Source: Streptococcus ratti FA-1 = DSM 20564 (GTDB taxonomy: Bacteria > Bacillota > Bacilli > Lactobacillales > Streptococcaceae). From it: a stretch of 64,000 nt of DNA. The notes beneath the pieces were generated by a model, which did no database searches, was not told the origin of the DNA, and saw only the letters and a list, made by a program, of their open reading frames with translations. This document shows positions 9,077 through 18,256 of this stretch, piece after piece; positions within the stretch are counted from its first letter, which is position 1; the number at the start of each line of letters is the position of its first letter. A program made the position numbers and the translations under genes. Where the stretch lies: positions 1,240,001 to 1,304,000 of the forward strand of contig NZ_AJTZ01000005.1 of assembly GCF_000286075.1 (NCBI RefSeq), in the 5' to 3' direction.

Positions 9077-9105
9077 AGGGACTAAGCAAAATTGGCTCAG
9101 CCCCT
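9077..9105 (-). terminator. gltX terminator
   Basis: AGGGGCTGAGC/GCTTAGTCCCT stem with a 7-nt loop, 55 nt after the gltX stop. The T-tract is short (GTTTGTTC). Confidence 0.6.
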
Positions 9106-9159
9106 ATTCTTATTATGTTTTGTACGATAGTTACTTTCCAAACTACAGCAGGGAAATGT

Positions 9160-10617
9160 TTATTTAATCCTTTCCAGCATAGAAGTCAAATGCTCAATGG
9201 ATTTTTCCTTGCCCAGCAGGTAAATAGTATCTGGCAGTTCCGGGCCGTGCATTTCACCTGAAACAGCAATGCGGATTGGCATAAAAAGATTTTTGCCTTT
9301 GATACCTGTTTCTTTTTGGACAGCTTTGATTTGCGGAAAGATATTTTCAGACTTAAATTCTTCGTCCGGCAAGGCCTCTAATTTAGCCTTGAAGGCTTCC
9401 AGTACCGTTGGCACCGTATCGCCGGCCATGAAGGCTGTGGCTTGATCCGTTAATTCTGGAAAATCTTCGAAAAAGAGATCCGTCAGCGGTACAATTTCAT
9501 CTGCTGATTTTAGCTGCGGCTTATAGAGTTCAACTAATTTTTCTGCCTTATCGGTCAAACGCCCGGCTGCTTCCAAAAATGGTTTGCAAAGGGCAAAGAC
9601 AGTTTCAAAGTCTGCGTTCTTAAGGTACTCATTGCTCATCCAGTCAAGCTTTTTCTGGTCAAAAGCCGCTGGAGATTTACTGAGGCGCTTTTCATCAAAG
9701 AGCTCAATTAATTCCTTATGAGAAAAGATTTCATTTTCTCCGCCAGGATTCCACCCTAAAAGCGCAATAAAGTTGAAAACTGCATCTGGCAGGTAGCCTT
9801 TTTGACGGTAGTCCTCAATAAACTGAAGGGTATTAGTATCGCGTTTAGAAAGTTTCTTGCCGGTTTCAGAATTGATAATAAGGGTCATGTGGCCGAACTC
9901 AGGCGCCTCCCAACCAAGGGCTTCATAAACCATGAGCTGTTTAGGTGTGTTGGCAATGTGGTCATCGCCGCGGATAACATGAGAAATTTGCATCTCGTGA
10001 TCGTCCACTACAACAGCAAAGTTGTAAGTCGGATAGCCGTCGCGTTTTTGGATAACCCAGTCGCCGCCGATATTGCTGCCTTCAAATTCAATATCACCTT
10101 TGACCATATCGTTCCATTTGTAGATGCCTGATTCATTAACGGCTAAGCGAACGGTCGGAATGATTCCTGCAGCTTGGCGCTCTGCGATATAGGCTGCTTT
10201 TTCATCTTCAGACATACCCAGATATTCATTAATGTAACGAGGGGTTTCGCCAGCTGCCTCTTGACGTTCGCGCTCAGCTGCCAGTTCCTCTTCAGTAACA
10301 TATGATTTATAAGCCTTACCTTCAGCTAAAAGCTGTTCAATGTACTTTTGATAGAGAGGCAGGCGTTCAGACTGACGGTAATTTTCATGAGTTTCTGGAC
10401 TTTCATCCCAGTCAATCCCCAGCCAGCGCAAATTTTCCAGCTGAGAACGCTCTCCGTCTTCAACATGGCGCTTGCGGTCTGTGTCCTCAATACGAATAAT
10501 AAAATTTCCGCCGTAATGACGGGCGTAAAGGTAATTAAAGAGCGCTGTCCGCGCATTTCCAATATGTAAAAGGCCTGTAGGACTTGGTGCATAACGCACA
10601 CGAATCTTGTTTGTCAT
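9160..10617 (-). CDS. gltX: Glutamyl-tRNA synthetase
   Basis: 485 residues with class I motifs: the HIGH-type HIGNART at about residue 18 and the KMSKS-type KLSKRDT near 257. It charges tRNA-Glu; in streptococci it is normally non-discriminating and also loads tRNA-Gln, which the Gat amidotransferase then corrects. It starts at ATG behind AGGAGA and is transcribed alone from an extended -10 promoter. Confidence 0.97.
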   Translation of the reverse strand: MTNKIRVRYAPSPTGLLHIGNARTALFNYLYARHYGGNFIIRIEDTDRKRHVEDGERSQLENLRWLGIDWDESPETHENYRQSERLPLYQKYIEQLLAEGKAYKSYVTEEELAAERERQEAAGETPRYINEYLGMSEDEKAAYIAERQAAGIIPTVRLAVNESGIYKWNDMVKGDIEFEGSNIGGDWVIQKRDGYPTYNFAVVVDDHEMQISHVIRGDDHIANTPKQLMVYEALGWEAPEFGHMTLIINSETGKKLSKRDTNTLQFIEDYRQKGYLPDAVFNFIALLGWNPGGENEIFSHKELIELFDEKRLSKSPAAFDQKKLDWMSNEYLKNADFETVFALCKPFLEAAGRLTDKAEKLVELYKPQLKSADEIVPLTDLFFEDFPELTDQATAFMAGDTVPTVLEAFKAKLEALPDEEFKSENIFPQIKAVQKETGIKGKNLFMPIRIAVSGEMHGPELPDTIYLLGKEKSIEHLTSMLERIK

Positions 10618-10710
10618 TTCATTCTCCTGTCATTTCAATATAGCAGTTCCTAGAAAACTCTTAAAAATAGGCAGTTTCTAGCCTGTCTTTCATAAAATTC
10701 AATCGTTTCT

Positions 10711-10719
10711 ATTATAGCA
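10711..10719 (-). promoter_or_regulatory. gltX extended -10 promoter
   Basis: TGCTATAAT on the minus strand, with no good -35 at 17 nt. Confidence 0.6.
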
Positions 10720-10740
10720 TATCCTTGCCAGTTGGGCGAA

Positions 10741-10770
10741 AAAAATTCCCTTTACTTTGAGTAAAAGGAA
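10741..10770 (-). terminator. Terminator of the AIM24-family gene
   Basis: TTCCTTTTACT and AGTAAAGGGAA arms around CAA, followed by seven T residues on the minus strand. Confidence 0.85.
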
Positions 10771-10819
10771 GATTTTTAGGTATTTGTCTTGATATTCTCT
10801 GAGTCATGAAAGACTTAAT

Positions 10820-11533
10820 TTAGTGATTAGTATTTGTAATGAAATTCTGCAGAACACCTGCAAATTGCTGTAAATTAAGACTTTGCACATAAATTTCACC
10901 TGTTCCTCGGAAGGTATTGACGATTCCTTCACCAGTTCCGATAGATTGTATAAAGCCATTTTCTAAATGAATGTCATAGTTTAAATCCTTACTCCAAGCC
11001 ACAACATGAGCATTGTCAATGGTGATTTCCTGATTCTGCAACGCTATTTTTTTGATAGAGCCAAAGCTATTAGCAAGCAAGGTCCCCTGGCCTTCTGTTA
11101 TCATGACAAAAAGACCGCCTTGCCCTCCAAAAAAGGCACGTCCAACGCTCTGGCTTTGCATTTGATATTGGGCAGAGCCATCTAAAGCAAGAAAAGCACC
11201 ATCATTGAGCCGATACTGTTTTTCTCCCAATTCCAGAGCAATGACTTGGCCCGGCATAGCAGGTGCTAAAGCCAATTTACCATCAGCAGCATTTGATGCT
11301 GCCTGAGTAATGAAAAAGCTTTCCCCAGAAGTCACAGAACGCCCAATAGCTCCCACTAGTTTGCCAAATCCTGAACCACGTCCGTTGACTTTAGTATTGA
11401 GGGTTACACTCGGTGTGTGATAGACCATACTACCACGCTGAATATAGACTGACTCCCCTGCTTCTAAGGCAATTTCCACCAAGGGAAACTGCATGTTGCT
11501 GTCAATACTGTAATTCATTCGATTATCTGGCAT
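10820..11533 (-). CDS. AIM24 (TIGR00266) family protein
   Basis: 237 residues without membrane segments or signal peptide. The Gly-rich beta pattern (ESVYIQRGSMVYHTPSV, GEGIVNTFRGTGEIYVQS) is that of the AIM24/DUF124 family, widespread in bacteria and seen also in a yeast mitochondrial inner-membrane organiser. The bacterial role is unknown. It is a single-gene unit with a consensus promoter, a strong AAAAGGAGG site and its own terminator. Confidence 0.8.
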   Translation of the reverse strand: MPDNRMNYSIDSNMQFPLVEIALEAGESVYIQRGSMVYHTPSVTLNTKVNGRGSGFGKLVGAIGRSVTSGESFFITQAASNAADGKLALAPAMPGQVIALELGEKQYRLNDGAFLALDGSAQYQMQSQSVGRAFFGGQGGLFVMITEGQGTLLANSFGSIKKIALQNQEITIDNAHVVAWSKDLNYDIHLENGFIQSIGTGEGIVNTFRGTGEIYVQSLNLQQFAGVLQNFITNTNH

Positions 11534-11573
11534 AGCCTAGCCTCCTTTTGTATTACTTTATTAGTACAAATCA

Positions 11574-11602
11574 ATTATATAATTTTCAGCTGCTTTTGTC
11601 AA
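11574..11602 (-). promoter_or_regulatory. Promoter of the AIM24-family gene
   Basis: Perfect -35 TTGACA (11597-11602) and -10 TATAAT (11574-11579) with a 17-nt spacer. Confidence 0.85.
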
Positions 11603-11603
11603 T

Positions 11604-11630
11604 AAAAAAAGAGGTTTCTCAGCCTCTTTT
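11604..11630 (-). terminator. Carbonic anhydrase terminator
   Basis: AAAAGAGG/CCTCTTTT stem followed by a T-run on the minus strand, abutting the next gene's -35 box. Confidence 0.85.
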
Positions 11631-11633
11631 GGT

Positions 11634-12128
11634 TTATTTTACTTCGGTAATCCTTCCCGTATCGACATCGTAGATAGCTCCTGAAATGATAATATCATCA
11701 GGAATAAGAGGCGAATTTTTTAAAAGAGCGACATCTTCTCGCACACTCTCTTCGATGTCCTCAAAAGGCAGAAAATCCTGACCCTGTACATCAACAGCCA
11801 AGTCACGCTGTAACTGCTGGGCAAACTCTTCATTTGTAAATGTCTGTGCTCCACAGTCCGTATGATGTAAAACAACAATCTCACTTGTACCCAGCTGCTG
11901 CTCAGAAATTACCAAAGAACGAAGCATATCATCTGTAATACGTCCGCCAGCATTACGCAGGATATGGGCGTCTCCTAGAGCCAAACCCAAAGCAGGTGCT
12001 ACGTGTAAACGAGAATCCATACAGGTAACAATAGCAACATGTGTTTTAGGTTTAAGAGGCAGGTGAGCAGTGCCATGTAAGTCAACATAAGCTCTGTTAG
12101 CCCTCATAAAATTATCAAAATAAGACAT
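11634..12128 (-). CDS. Beta-class carbonic anhydrase
   Basis: 164 residues. The zinc and catalytic pattern of the beta class is complete: Cys36-x-Asp38-x-Arg40 (CMDSR), then His89-x-x-Cys92 (HTDC). It converts CO2 and water to bicarbonate and proton, supplying bicarbonate for carboxylation reactions and helping growth at low CO2. The short form fits the Cab-like small beta enzymes of streptococci. It starts at ATG behind AAGGAG, is monocistronic, and has a promoter at 12174-12201. Confidence 0.92.
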   Translation of the reverse strand: MSYFDNFMRANRAYVDLHGTAHLPLKPKTHVAIVTCMDSRLHVAPALGLALGDAHILRNAGGRITDDMLRSLVISEQQLGTSEIVVLHHTDCGAQTFTNEEFAQQLQRDLAVDVQGQDFLPFEDIEESVREDVALLKNSPLIPDDIIISGAIYDVDTGRITEVK

Positions 12129-12173
12129 CCTAACTCCTTAGTCTTTATTTTTTAAGCTGTTAACTTAGGCAGT

Positions 12174-12201
12174 ATCATATCATTTTTAAAGGACTTTGTC
12201 A
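12174..12201 (-). promoter_or_regulatory. Carbonic anhydrase promoter
   Basis: -35 TGACAA (12196-12201), 16-nt spacer, -10 TATGAT (12174-12179). Confidence 0.55.
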
Positions 12202-12218
12202 TTGTTAAAGATTTACAA

Positions 12219-13580
12219 TTAGCTGAAGACCTTTTTTAAAACTTCGCCAACCGTCGTCACACCGATTACCTGAATTCCTTTTGGAGCGGTTAGCCCAGAT
12301 AGAGCATTTTTAGGTACAAAAATCTTGGTGAAGCCGAGTTTCCCGGCTTCATTAATCCGCTGTTCAATCCGATTAACACGGCGGATTTCGCCTGTTAAAC
12401 CAATTTCTCCAATATAACATTCTTGAGGATTGGTCGGTTTTTCCTTATAACTGGAAGCAATAGCGACCGCAACGGCTAAATCAATAGCAGGCTCATCCAA
12501 GCGCACACCGCCAGCAGATTTGAGATAGGCATCTTGATTTTGCAGCAAAAAGCCGCAGCGCTTCTCCAACACTGCCATAATCAGGCTGACGCGATTAAAG
12601 TCCAGACCCGTAGTCGTCCGCTTGGCATTGCCAAAAACAGTCGGTGTGACTAAGGCTTGTACCTCCGCTAAAATAGGCCGTGTGCCTTCCATCGTAACCA
12701 CAATGGCTGATCCTGTTGCGCCATCCAGACGCTCTTCCAAAAAGACTTGGCTGGGATTCAAAACCTCAACCAGCCCAGCTGAGCGCATTTCAAAAATGCC
12801 AATCTCATTAGTCGAGCCAAAACGATTTTTTACAGCTCGCAAAATCCGAAAAGTATGCTGCCGCTCACCTTCAAAGTAGAGCACAGTATCCACCATGTGT
12901 TCAAGCATACGAGGCCCTGCTAAAGTTCCTTCTTTGGTCACATGTCCAACAATAAAAGTCGCAATATTATTGGTCTTAGCCAGCTGCATTAGCTCTGCTG
13001 TCACCTCACGTACCTGCGAAACAGAACCTTGAACGCTGGAAATTTCAGGACTCATAACCGTTTGAATGGAATCAATAATTAAAAAATCAGGCTGAATTTT
13101 TTCAATCTCAGCACGAATACTCTGCATGTTGGTCTCGGCATAGAGGTAAAACTCATTGTCAATATCCCCCAAGCGTTCACTGCGCAGTTTTATCTGCTCA
13201 GCCGATTCTTCACCAGACACATAGAGGACTGTCCCTTGGTTAGCCAGTTGAGTTGATACTTGTAAAAGGAGAGTAGATTTTCCAATTCCTGGATCCCCTC
13301 CGATAAGCACAAGGCTGCCCGGCACAACACCGCCGCCCAAAACACGGTTAAACTCTTCCATATTCGTCTTGACTCTAGTGACCTGACTAGAGGTAACTTG
13401 ATTTAATTTAACTGGCCGTGTTTTCTCACCTGTCAGCGAAATCCGTGCATTTTTGACTTCCGCAACTTCAACTTCTTCAACAAAGGAAGACCAGCTGCTG
13501 CAGTTTGGACAGCGGCCTAAATATTTAGGCGAATTGTAGCCGCACTCCTGACAGACAAAGGTTGTTTTTTTCTTAGCTAT
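12219..13580 (-). CDS. radA: DNA repair protein RadA
   Basis: 453 residues if started at the ATA codon at 13578-13580. Order: a four-Cys zinc finger near the N terminus (CQECG...CPNC), a RecA-like ATPase with Walker [11 protein letters not shown], the RadA-specific [11 protein letters not shown] motif, and a C-terminal Lon-protease-like domain. It is a branch-migration helicase in recombination and, in streptococci, transformation. The frame is open to an ATG at 13617-13619, but that ATG has no ribosome binding site, whereas AAGGAG (13588-13593) stands exactly 7 nt before ATA. The start codon forms an ATAG overlap with the stop of the upstream gene. The start is inferred. Confidence 0.93.
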   Translation of the reverse strand: MAKKKTTFVCQECGYNSPKYLGRCPNCSSWSSFVEEVEVAEVKNARISLTGEKTRPVKLNQVTSSQVTRVKTNMEEFNRVLGGGVVPGSLVLIGGDPGIGKSTLLLQVSTQLANQGTVLYVSGEESAEQIKLRSERLGDIDNEFYLYAETNMQSIRAEIEKIQPDFLIIDSIQTVMSPEISSVQGSVSQVREVTAELMQLAKTNNIATFIVGHVTKEGTLAGPRMLEHMVDTVLYFEGERQHTFRILRAVKNRFGSTNEIGIFEMRSAGLVEVLNPSQVFLEERLDGATGSAIVVTMEGTRPILAEVQALVTPTVFGNAKRTTTGLDFNRVSLIMAVLEKRCGFLLQNQDAYLKSAGGVRLDEPAIDLAVAVAIASSYKEKPTNPQECYIGEIGLTGEIRRVNRIEQRINEAGKLGFTKIFVPKNALSGLTAPKGIQVIGVTTVGEVLKKVFS

Positions 13581-14044
13581 GGTAATTCTCCTTTCGTTGC
13601 TATTCCAGCGGACCGCCATTGAGCCAGAGTCTTTTCAAATCGTTTTTGATGTAGAACACCAATTCCCTTCAAATCGGCAGTTACTTGATAACCCTTCTGA
13701 GCCAAAGCTAAAACGGAAGCTTTGACACAACCGTTGCCATCAACTCCTATGACTTCAAGACTTTGGACCCTGCAATTTTCCAAAAAATCCTGTAAAGCCG
13801 GACTCGTCAAGCATGAGGCGCGCCGCTTTTCAAAGATATGGTCAGACACTACTGATAAGCCCTGAGCCAAAGTTTTGGGTTTAGAGTTCAATTCCCAGAA
13901 AAAACGGTTAACAACATAGACGACATGATCTTTGGGATAGGCTGAAATTTTAGTATTGACCGCTGTTAGTAACGAAGCGGGATAGCCCTTTTTCTCGCCA
14001 ACGTAATCTGTCTGCATATCAATAACTAATAAATAATCTGCCAC
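13577..14044 (-). CDS. Isochorismatase-family cysteine hydrolase
   Basis: 155 residues with the family's catalytic triad: Asp9 (VIDMQ), Lys73 (FEKRR) and Cys106 (GNGCVKAS). Relatives hydrolyse nicotinamide, isochorismate or N-carbamoyl amides; the substrate here cannot be told. It sits between dut and radA with 8 nt to dut and an overlap with radA, so the three form one operon. The same neighbour is seen upstream of radA in other streptococci. Confidence 0.8.
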   Translation of the reverse strand: MADYLLVIDMQTDYVGEKKGYPASLLTAVNTKISAYPKDHVVYVVNRFFWELNSKPKTLAQGLSVVSDHIFEKRRASCLTSPALQDFLENCRVQSLEVIGVDGNGCVKASVLALAQKGYQVTADLKGIGVLHQKRFEKTLAQWRSAGIATKGELP

Positions 14045-14052
14045 TCTATTTC

Positions 14053-14496
14053 CTACTTTCCAGTTGAACCGAAGCCGCCTGTCCGTGTGCCCCTTGCCTC
14101 ATCATCATCTGCTAGCAGAAAAGGCATAAAGACACCTTGTACAATCCGTTCGCCAGCTTCGAGGACAACCGTTTCGTCCGTGATGTTTTTCATCTGGGCA
14201 AAGATATGACCTTCGTTATTAGGATTGTTATAATAATCGCCATCAATAACGCCAACCGAATTGATTAGTACCAGCCCCTTTTTTCGGGGATTGGATGAGC
14301 GATCATACAGATAAAGCACCTCACCGGACTGCATATAAGCCTTGATCCCTGTCGGTACTAAAACGATTGCTCCTGCAGGAATTTCCATCCGCTCTGCCAC
14401 CTTTAAATCATAGCCGGCTGCATGGGCTGTTTCTCGTTTGGGCAGCAGGTCTTTATCCTTATAGTCAGAAATTAATTCAAATCCGCGAACTTTCAT
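14053..14496 (-). CDS. dut: dUTP diphosphatase
   Basis: 147 residues from MKVRGFELISDYKD. All trimeric dUTPase motifs are present: AAGYDL, RSSNPRKKG, the GVIDGDYYNN uracil hairpin and the C-terminal RTGGFGSTG arm. It hydrolyses dUTP to dUMP, keeping uracil out of DNA and feeding thymidylate synthesis. The frame extends 40 codons upstream, but the ATG at 14494-14496 has AAGGAG at the right distance and matches the family N terminus. First gene of dut-isochorismatase-radA. Confidence 0.95.
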   Translation of the reverse strand: MKVRGFELISDYKDKDLLPKRETAHAAGYDLKVAERMEIPAGAIVLVPTGIKAYMQSGEVLYLYDRSSNPRKKGLVLINSVGVIDGDYYNNPNNEGHIFAQMKNITDETVVLEAGERIVQGVFMPFLLADDDEARGTRTGGFGSTGK

Positions 14497-14566
14497 TGGG
14501 CACTCCTTAAGCCTTTTTAGTGATAAACATACGATTACATGATAATAATGTTTCTCAATTTCTTCT

Positions 14567-14572
14567 ATTATA
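14567..14572 (-). promoter_or_regulatory. dut operon -10 box
   Basis: TATAAT on the minus strand, about 70 nt before the dut start. The -35 region is poor. Confidence 0.4.
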
Positions 14573-14681
14573 AATGATTTATTCGCAAAACAAAAGCAAA
14601 ATCCCTGCTGTCCCATACAGACTCCTTTTTAGCAGCGTCCAACGGGAAAGCAAAGATTAACGATTTCCTTTCAACTAAGTA

Positions 14682-14711
14682 AAGACAAATGAATTGGCTT
14701 TATGATATAAT
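14682..14711 (+). promoter_or_regulatory. gpsA-galU promoter
   Basis: -10 TATAAT at 14706-14711 with an AAGACA hexamer 18 nt upstream. Divergent from the dut operon. Confidence 0.6.
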
Positions 14712-14746
14712 GAGGTTAACTTTCCATGAACTATAGGAGAAAAATG

Positions 14747-15760
14747 ATGAGACAAAAAATTGCCGTATTAGGTCCCGGATCGTGGGGAACTGCCTTATCT
14801 CAAGTTCTTAATGACAACGGTCATGAGGTTCGCATCTGGGGTAACATCCCCGAGCAAATTGATGAAATTAACGAGCATCATACCAACAAACGGTATTTCA
14901 AAGATGTGGTCTTAGATGCAAAGATTAAAGCCTACAAAGAATTAAAAGAAGCCCTGAAGGATGTTGATGCTATCCTTTTTGTCGTACCCACAAAAGTCAC
15001 TCGCCTAGTTGCTAAGCAAGTAGCAGAGCTTCTTGACCATAAGGTCATTATCATGCACGCCTCCAAAGGTCTGGAACCAGGTACACATGAGCGTTTATCT
15101 GTGATTCTGGAAGAAGAAATCCCAGCTGAATTTCGCAGTGAGATTGTTGTTGTCTCCGGTCCCAGCCATGCTGAGGAGACCATTGTTCGCGATATCACTT
15201 TGATAACAGCAGCCTCGAAAGATTTGGAAGCAGCTAAATACGTGCAAAAACTCTTCAGCAATAATTATTTCCGTCTTTACACTAATCCAGACGTCATCGG
15301 TGTTGAAACTGCCGGCGCGCTTAAAAACATTATTGCAGTCGGAGCAGGTGCCCTTCACGGCATGGGCTATGGTGACAATGCTAAGGCTGCTGTCATCACG
15401 CGCGGTTTGGCTGAAATTACCCGTCTGGGAGTGAAATTAGGGGCTGATCCGCTGACCTACAGCGGTCTTTCGGGAGTTGGCGACTTAATTGTCACCGGAA
15501 CCTCAGTGCATTCGCGTAACTGGCGTGCAGGAGATGCTTTGGGCCGCGGCGAAAAATTAGAAGACATCGAAAAAAATATGGGAATGGTCATTGAAGGTAT
15601 TTCAACCACCAAGGTTGCCTATGAACTCTCCAAGGAACTTGATGTCTACATGCCTATTACCAGCGCTATTTATCAGTCCATCTATGAAGGTAAAAATATC
15701 AAAGAAGCCATCACATCAATGATGTCCAATGAATTCAGAGCAGAAAATGAATGGAGTTAG
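14747..15760 (+). CDS. gpsA: Glycerol-3-phosphate dehydrogenase [NAD(P)+]
   Basis: 337 residues. The N-terminal Rossmann motif is [13 protein letters not shown], and the family's KN and [11 protein letters not shown] motifs follow. It reduces dihydroxyacetone phosphate to sn-glycerol 3-phosphate for phospholipid synthesis. Of several in-frame ATGs, the one at 14747 has AGGAG 7 nt upstream; the ATG three bases earlier is only 4 nt away, and an earlier one at 14726 lies before the ribosome binding site. It is followed after 4 nt by galU. Confidence 0.96.
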   Translation: MRQKIAVLGPGSWGTALSQVLNDNGHEVRIWGNIPEQIDEINEHHTNKRYFKDVVLDAKIKAYKELKEALKDVDAILFVVPTKVTRLVAKQVAELLDHKVIIMHASKGLEPGTHERLSVILEEEIPAEFRSEIVVVSGPSHAEETIVRDITLITAASKDLEAAKYVQKLFSNNYFRLYTNPDVIGVETAGALKNIIAVGAGALHGMGYGDNAKAAVITRGLAEITRLGVKLGADPLTYSGLSGVGDLIVTGTSVHSRNWRAGDALGRGEKLEDIEKNMGMVIEGISTTKVAYELSKELDVYMPITSAIYQSIYEGKNIKEAITSMMSNEFRAENEWS

Positions 15761-15764
15761 CCAT

Positions 15765-16685
15765 ATGCCAAGTAAAAAAGTGAGAAAAGCAGTTATTCCC
15801 GCAGCAGGTCTGGGAACACGTTTCCTGCCAGCCACCAAAGCACTGGCCAAAGAAATGCTGCCTATTGTGGATAAACCAACAATTCAATTTATCGTAGAAG
15901 AAGCCTTGAAATCAGGCATTGAGGATATTTTGGTTGTTACCGGTAAATCAAAACGTTCCATTGAAGATCATTTTGATTCCAACTTTGAACTTGAATACAA
16001 CCTAGAACAAAAAGGAAAAACCGATCTTCTCAAACTCGTTAATGACACTACTGCTATTAATCTGCATTTCATTCGTCAGAGCCATCCGCGCGGACTGGGT
16101 GATGCTGTCCTGCAGGCCAAAGCCTTTGTGGGAAATGAACCCTTTGTTGTTATGCTTGGCGATGACCTTATGGATATTACAGATGATCAGGCTGTCCCTT
16201 TGACACGCCAGCTAATTAACGACTACGACCAGACCCATGCTTCTACTATTGCTGTTATGCCGGTGCCGCACGACGAAGTTTCTGCCTATGGTGTCATCGC
16301 TCCCCAAGGTGAAGGGGTAAATGGTCTTTACAGTGTTGATACCTTTGTTGAAAAACCTGCCCCCGAAGAGGCTCCCAGCGATCTAGCTATTATCGGCCGC
16401 TATCTGCTGACACCTGAGATTTTTACCATTCTGGAAACCCAAAAACCAGGTGCCGGCAATGAGGTTCAGCTGACCGATGCTATTGATACCCTAAACAAAA
16501 CGCAGCGGGTTTTCGCACGTGAGTTCACAGGAAAACGCTATGATGTCGGCGATAAATTCGGCTTCATGAAAACCTCAATTGATTACGCTTTAAAACATCC
16601 TCAAGTTAAAGACGATCTGAAATCATATATTATCAGTCTCGGTAAAGAATTAGATAAGCAAAGCAAACAAAAAAACTCGAATTAA
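15765..16685 (+). CDS. galU: UTP-glucose-1-phosphate uridylyltransferase
   Basis: 306 residues with the nucleotidyltransferase signature [14 protein letters not shown] at the N terminus and a VEKP motif later. It makes UDP-glucose for the Leloir pathway and for glycolipid and cell-wall polysaccharide synthesis. The ATG at 15765 has GGAG 8 nt upstream, lying in the last codons of gpsA. The gpsA-galU pair is a common streptococcal operon. The stop is followed at once by a strong terminator. Confidence 0.96.
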   Translation: MPSKKVRKAVIPAAGLGTRFLPATKALAKEMLPIVDKPTIQFIVEEALKSGIEDILVVTGKSKRSIEDHFDSNFELEYNLEQKGKTDLLKLVNDTTAINLHFIRQSHPRGLGDAVLQAKAFVGNEPFVVMLGDDLMDITDDQAVPLTRQLINDYDQTHASTIAVMPVPHDEVSAYGVIAPQGEGVNGLYSVDTFVEKPAPEEAPSDLAIIGRYLLTPEIFTILETQKPGAGNEVQLTDAIDTLNKTQRVFAREFTGKRYDVGDKFGFMKTSIDYALKHPQVKDDLKSYIISLGKELDKQSKQKNSN

Positions 16686-16697
16686 TTCGAGTTTTTT
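16670..16697. terminator. Bidirectional terminator between galU and the rhomboid gene
   Basis: Perfect palindromic stem AAAAAACTCGAATT/AATTCGAGTTTTTT, with T-runs on both strands. It serves galU (plus) and the convergent rhomboid gene (minus), and overlaps the galU stop. Confidence 0.92.
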
Positions 16698-16711
16698 TGT
16701 TTCTGACAGGA

Positions 16712-17383
16712 TCAGCGATGGAAGCCCAAATAAAGCAGACCCAGAGCAAGTCCCAAATAAAGCAGGAAGGCCAGTAAACGCTGACTGGGCCTAAAAACGT
16801 TCTTCTCTGTTTGACTGGGCAGCATCACAGCTGAAACAAGCCCGCCAACAATTCCGCCTAAATGTCCGGCAATGCTCACGCTTGGCATAAAGAGATTGAA
16901 AATCAGATTGATAGCAATCAAGGCCTGATAATTCCGCCCCAGCTGTTTTAAAAAAGGATTGTGTCCAAAATATCCCAAGACCGCAATAGCTCCAAATAAG
17001 CCAAATAAAGACGTTGAAGCACCGGCCGCTACAACACTCGGCGTAAAGAAAAGCGTAAAAATATTTCCCATCACTCCGGATAAAAGATAAAGGAGCAGGA
17101 ATTTTCCAGACCCCCAAATACCCTCAGCCAGCTGCCCTACAAAGTACAAAGTCAGACCGTTGAATAAAAAATGTTCCCAGCCAATATGAACAAAAATCGG
17201 TGTGATTAAACGCCAGAGCTGATTTGGCATCTGAACTACTAAATCACCATACATACCGCCAAAATTAAAGACTGCAAGCGTCTCTGTTGCCCGACCGAAA
17301 TAAAAGACCTGCATGGCCAAAAAAACTAGTGTTGTCAGCAGTAATAAAAATGAGGTTGCAGGATATTTTTTAAAGGTCTCCAT
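16712..17383 (-). CDS. Rhomboid-family intramembrane serine protease
   Basis: 223 residues with about six membrane segments. The catalytic dyad is visible: Ser123 in GASTSLFG (GxSxxxFG) and His174 in SIAGHLGG. It cuts membrane proteins within or near transmembrane helices; substrates are unknown. It overlaps the 5-formyl-THF cyclo-ligase gene by 14 nt, the same pairing as yqgN-yqgP in Bacillus. The N-terminal domain of Bacillus GluP is absent, so this is the short form. Confidence 0.9.
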   Translation of the reverse strand: METFKKYPATSFLLLLTTLVFLAMQVFYFGRATETLAVFNFGGMYGDLVVQMPNQLWRLITPIFVHIGWEHFLFNGLTLYFVGQLAEGIWGSGKFLLLYLLSGVMGNIFTLFFTPSVVAAGASTSLFGLFGAIAVLGYFGHNPFLKQLGRNYQALIAINLIFNLFMPSVSIAGHLGGIVGGLVSAVMLPSQTEKNVFRPSQRLLAFLLYLGLALGLLYLGFHR

Positions 17384-17906
17384 ATCGTAATACCTCTTTC
17401 ACTGGAATATCAAAAGAACTAGGCTCAAAAGCAAGACTCTGAAAAGGATAGATGGTGCTGACCGTACTTCCTTTAAAATCAGACAGATAACGGTCGTAAT
17501 AACCGCCTCCGAAACCAATACGATAGCCGTCATTATTGAACGCAAGTCCCGGAACATGAATAAGATCAATCGATGACTGAGCAACAGCCCGATCACTTAT
17601 GGGTTCTTTGAGACCAAATGTGCTGGTTCTTAAATCGGCAGCATCGTAGGAAACAAAAATCATTTTTCCCTGTCCGTAGACCTTGGGAACCACTATCTTT
17701 TTCCCGTCTTTTTGCGCTTGCTCAATCAGCAAAGACGTATTAAATTCAAAGGGAAAGGCCAGATAAGTTGCAAGCGTCTGAGCTTGTTTATAAGCCTCAA
17801 GAGCAATGAAATGGCTGAGCAACTCCCTGTCCCTTTGAGCCTTAACAGCCTTGTTCTGCTTTTTTAACTGCTCTATTACCTGAGCTCTGAATTCTTTTTT
17901 TGTCAT
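17370..17906 (-). CDS. 5-formyltetrahydrofolate cyclo-ligase
   Basis: 178 residues with the C-terminal signature GFGGGYYDRYL of the family and a basic N terminus. It converts 5-formyl-THF to 5,10-methenyl-THF with ATP, returning folate to the one-carbon pool. No Shine-Dalgarno precedes the ATG; instead a TATGAT hexamer ends 6 nt upstream (17913-17918), suggesting a leaderless transcript. Operon with the rhomboid gene. Confidence 0.92.
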   Translation of the reverse strand: MTKKEFRAQVIEQLKKQNKAVKAQRDRELLSHFIALEAYKQAQTLATYLAFPFEFNTSLLIEQAQKDGKKIVVPKVYGQGKMIFVSYDAADLRTSTFGLKEPISDRAVAQSSIDLIHVPGLAFNNDGYRIGFGGGYYDRYLSDFKGSTVSTIYPFQSLAFEPSSFDIPVKEVLRYGDL

Positions 17907-17912
17907 GCTAAT

Positions 17913-17918
17913 ATCATA
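17913..17918 (-). promoter_or_regulatory. -10 box set 6 nt before ATG
   Basis: TATGAT on the minus strand; transcription would start at or next to the A of the ATG. The -35 is weak (TAGGAA at 17 nt). Confidence 0.45.
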
Positions 17919-18057
17919 ACACGATTAAGCTTTTTTTCCTATTATTAACTCAGACTGACAAGAGCCAAATGGCTGAAAAAAATCTCCAATTTTTGTTCTC
18001 TTAGCCAATAACCCCCATAGAGGCATCTTATTTGTTTTAATGAAATAAAAATTTTGG

Positions 18058-18090
18058 TTTAAGGTTTCTTTAAGATTTCTCCTATATAAT
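18058..18090 (+). promoter_or_regulatory. CiaR-dependent promoter
   Basis: Direct repeat TTTAAG (18058-18063), 5 nt, TTTAAG (18069-18074), then 10 nt and a perfect TATAAT (18085-18090). This matches the CiaR box architecture known from pneumococcal csRNA promoters, where the repeat replaces the -35 element. Confidence 0.85.
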
Positions 18091-18096
18091 TTAATC

Positions 18097-18215
18097 ATCC
18101 TAAAACAACCACTTCCCCAAGTGGTTGGGGGAGATAAACTTCCCTAATTTATTTCCCCTTTTTCATAAATCTCCTAGAGCATCAGCGAAAGCTGGTGCTC
18201 TTCCCTTTTTCTTTA
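18097..18215 (+). ncRNA. CiaR-dependent small RNA (csRNA)
   Basis: About 115 nt between the CiaR-type promoter and a strong terminator, in a 348-nt gap between genes. It holds a 5' hairpin (AACCACTT-CCCC-AAGTGGTT, 18107-18126), an unstructured C/T-rich middle with CTTCCCT and TTTCCCC stretches able to pair with Shine-Dalgarno sequences, and a GNRA-looped terminator (GAGCATCAGC-GAAA-GCTGGTGCTC, then TTCCCTTTTT). That plan is that of csRNAs. There is no open reading frame. Ends are estimated from the -10 box and the terminator. Targets cannot be told from sequence alone. Confidence 0.82.
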
Positions 18216-18216
18216 T

Positions 18217-18256
18217 TAAAAGTCCTTGCAATTCTGTGAACTGCAAGGACTTTTTT
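18217..18256 (-). terminator. Terminator of the amidohydrolase gene
   Basis: AAAAGTCCTTGCA and its complement around an 11-nt loop. The arm nearest the gene overlaps its stop codon. Confidence 0.8.
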
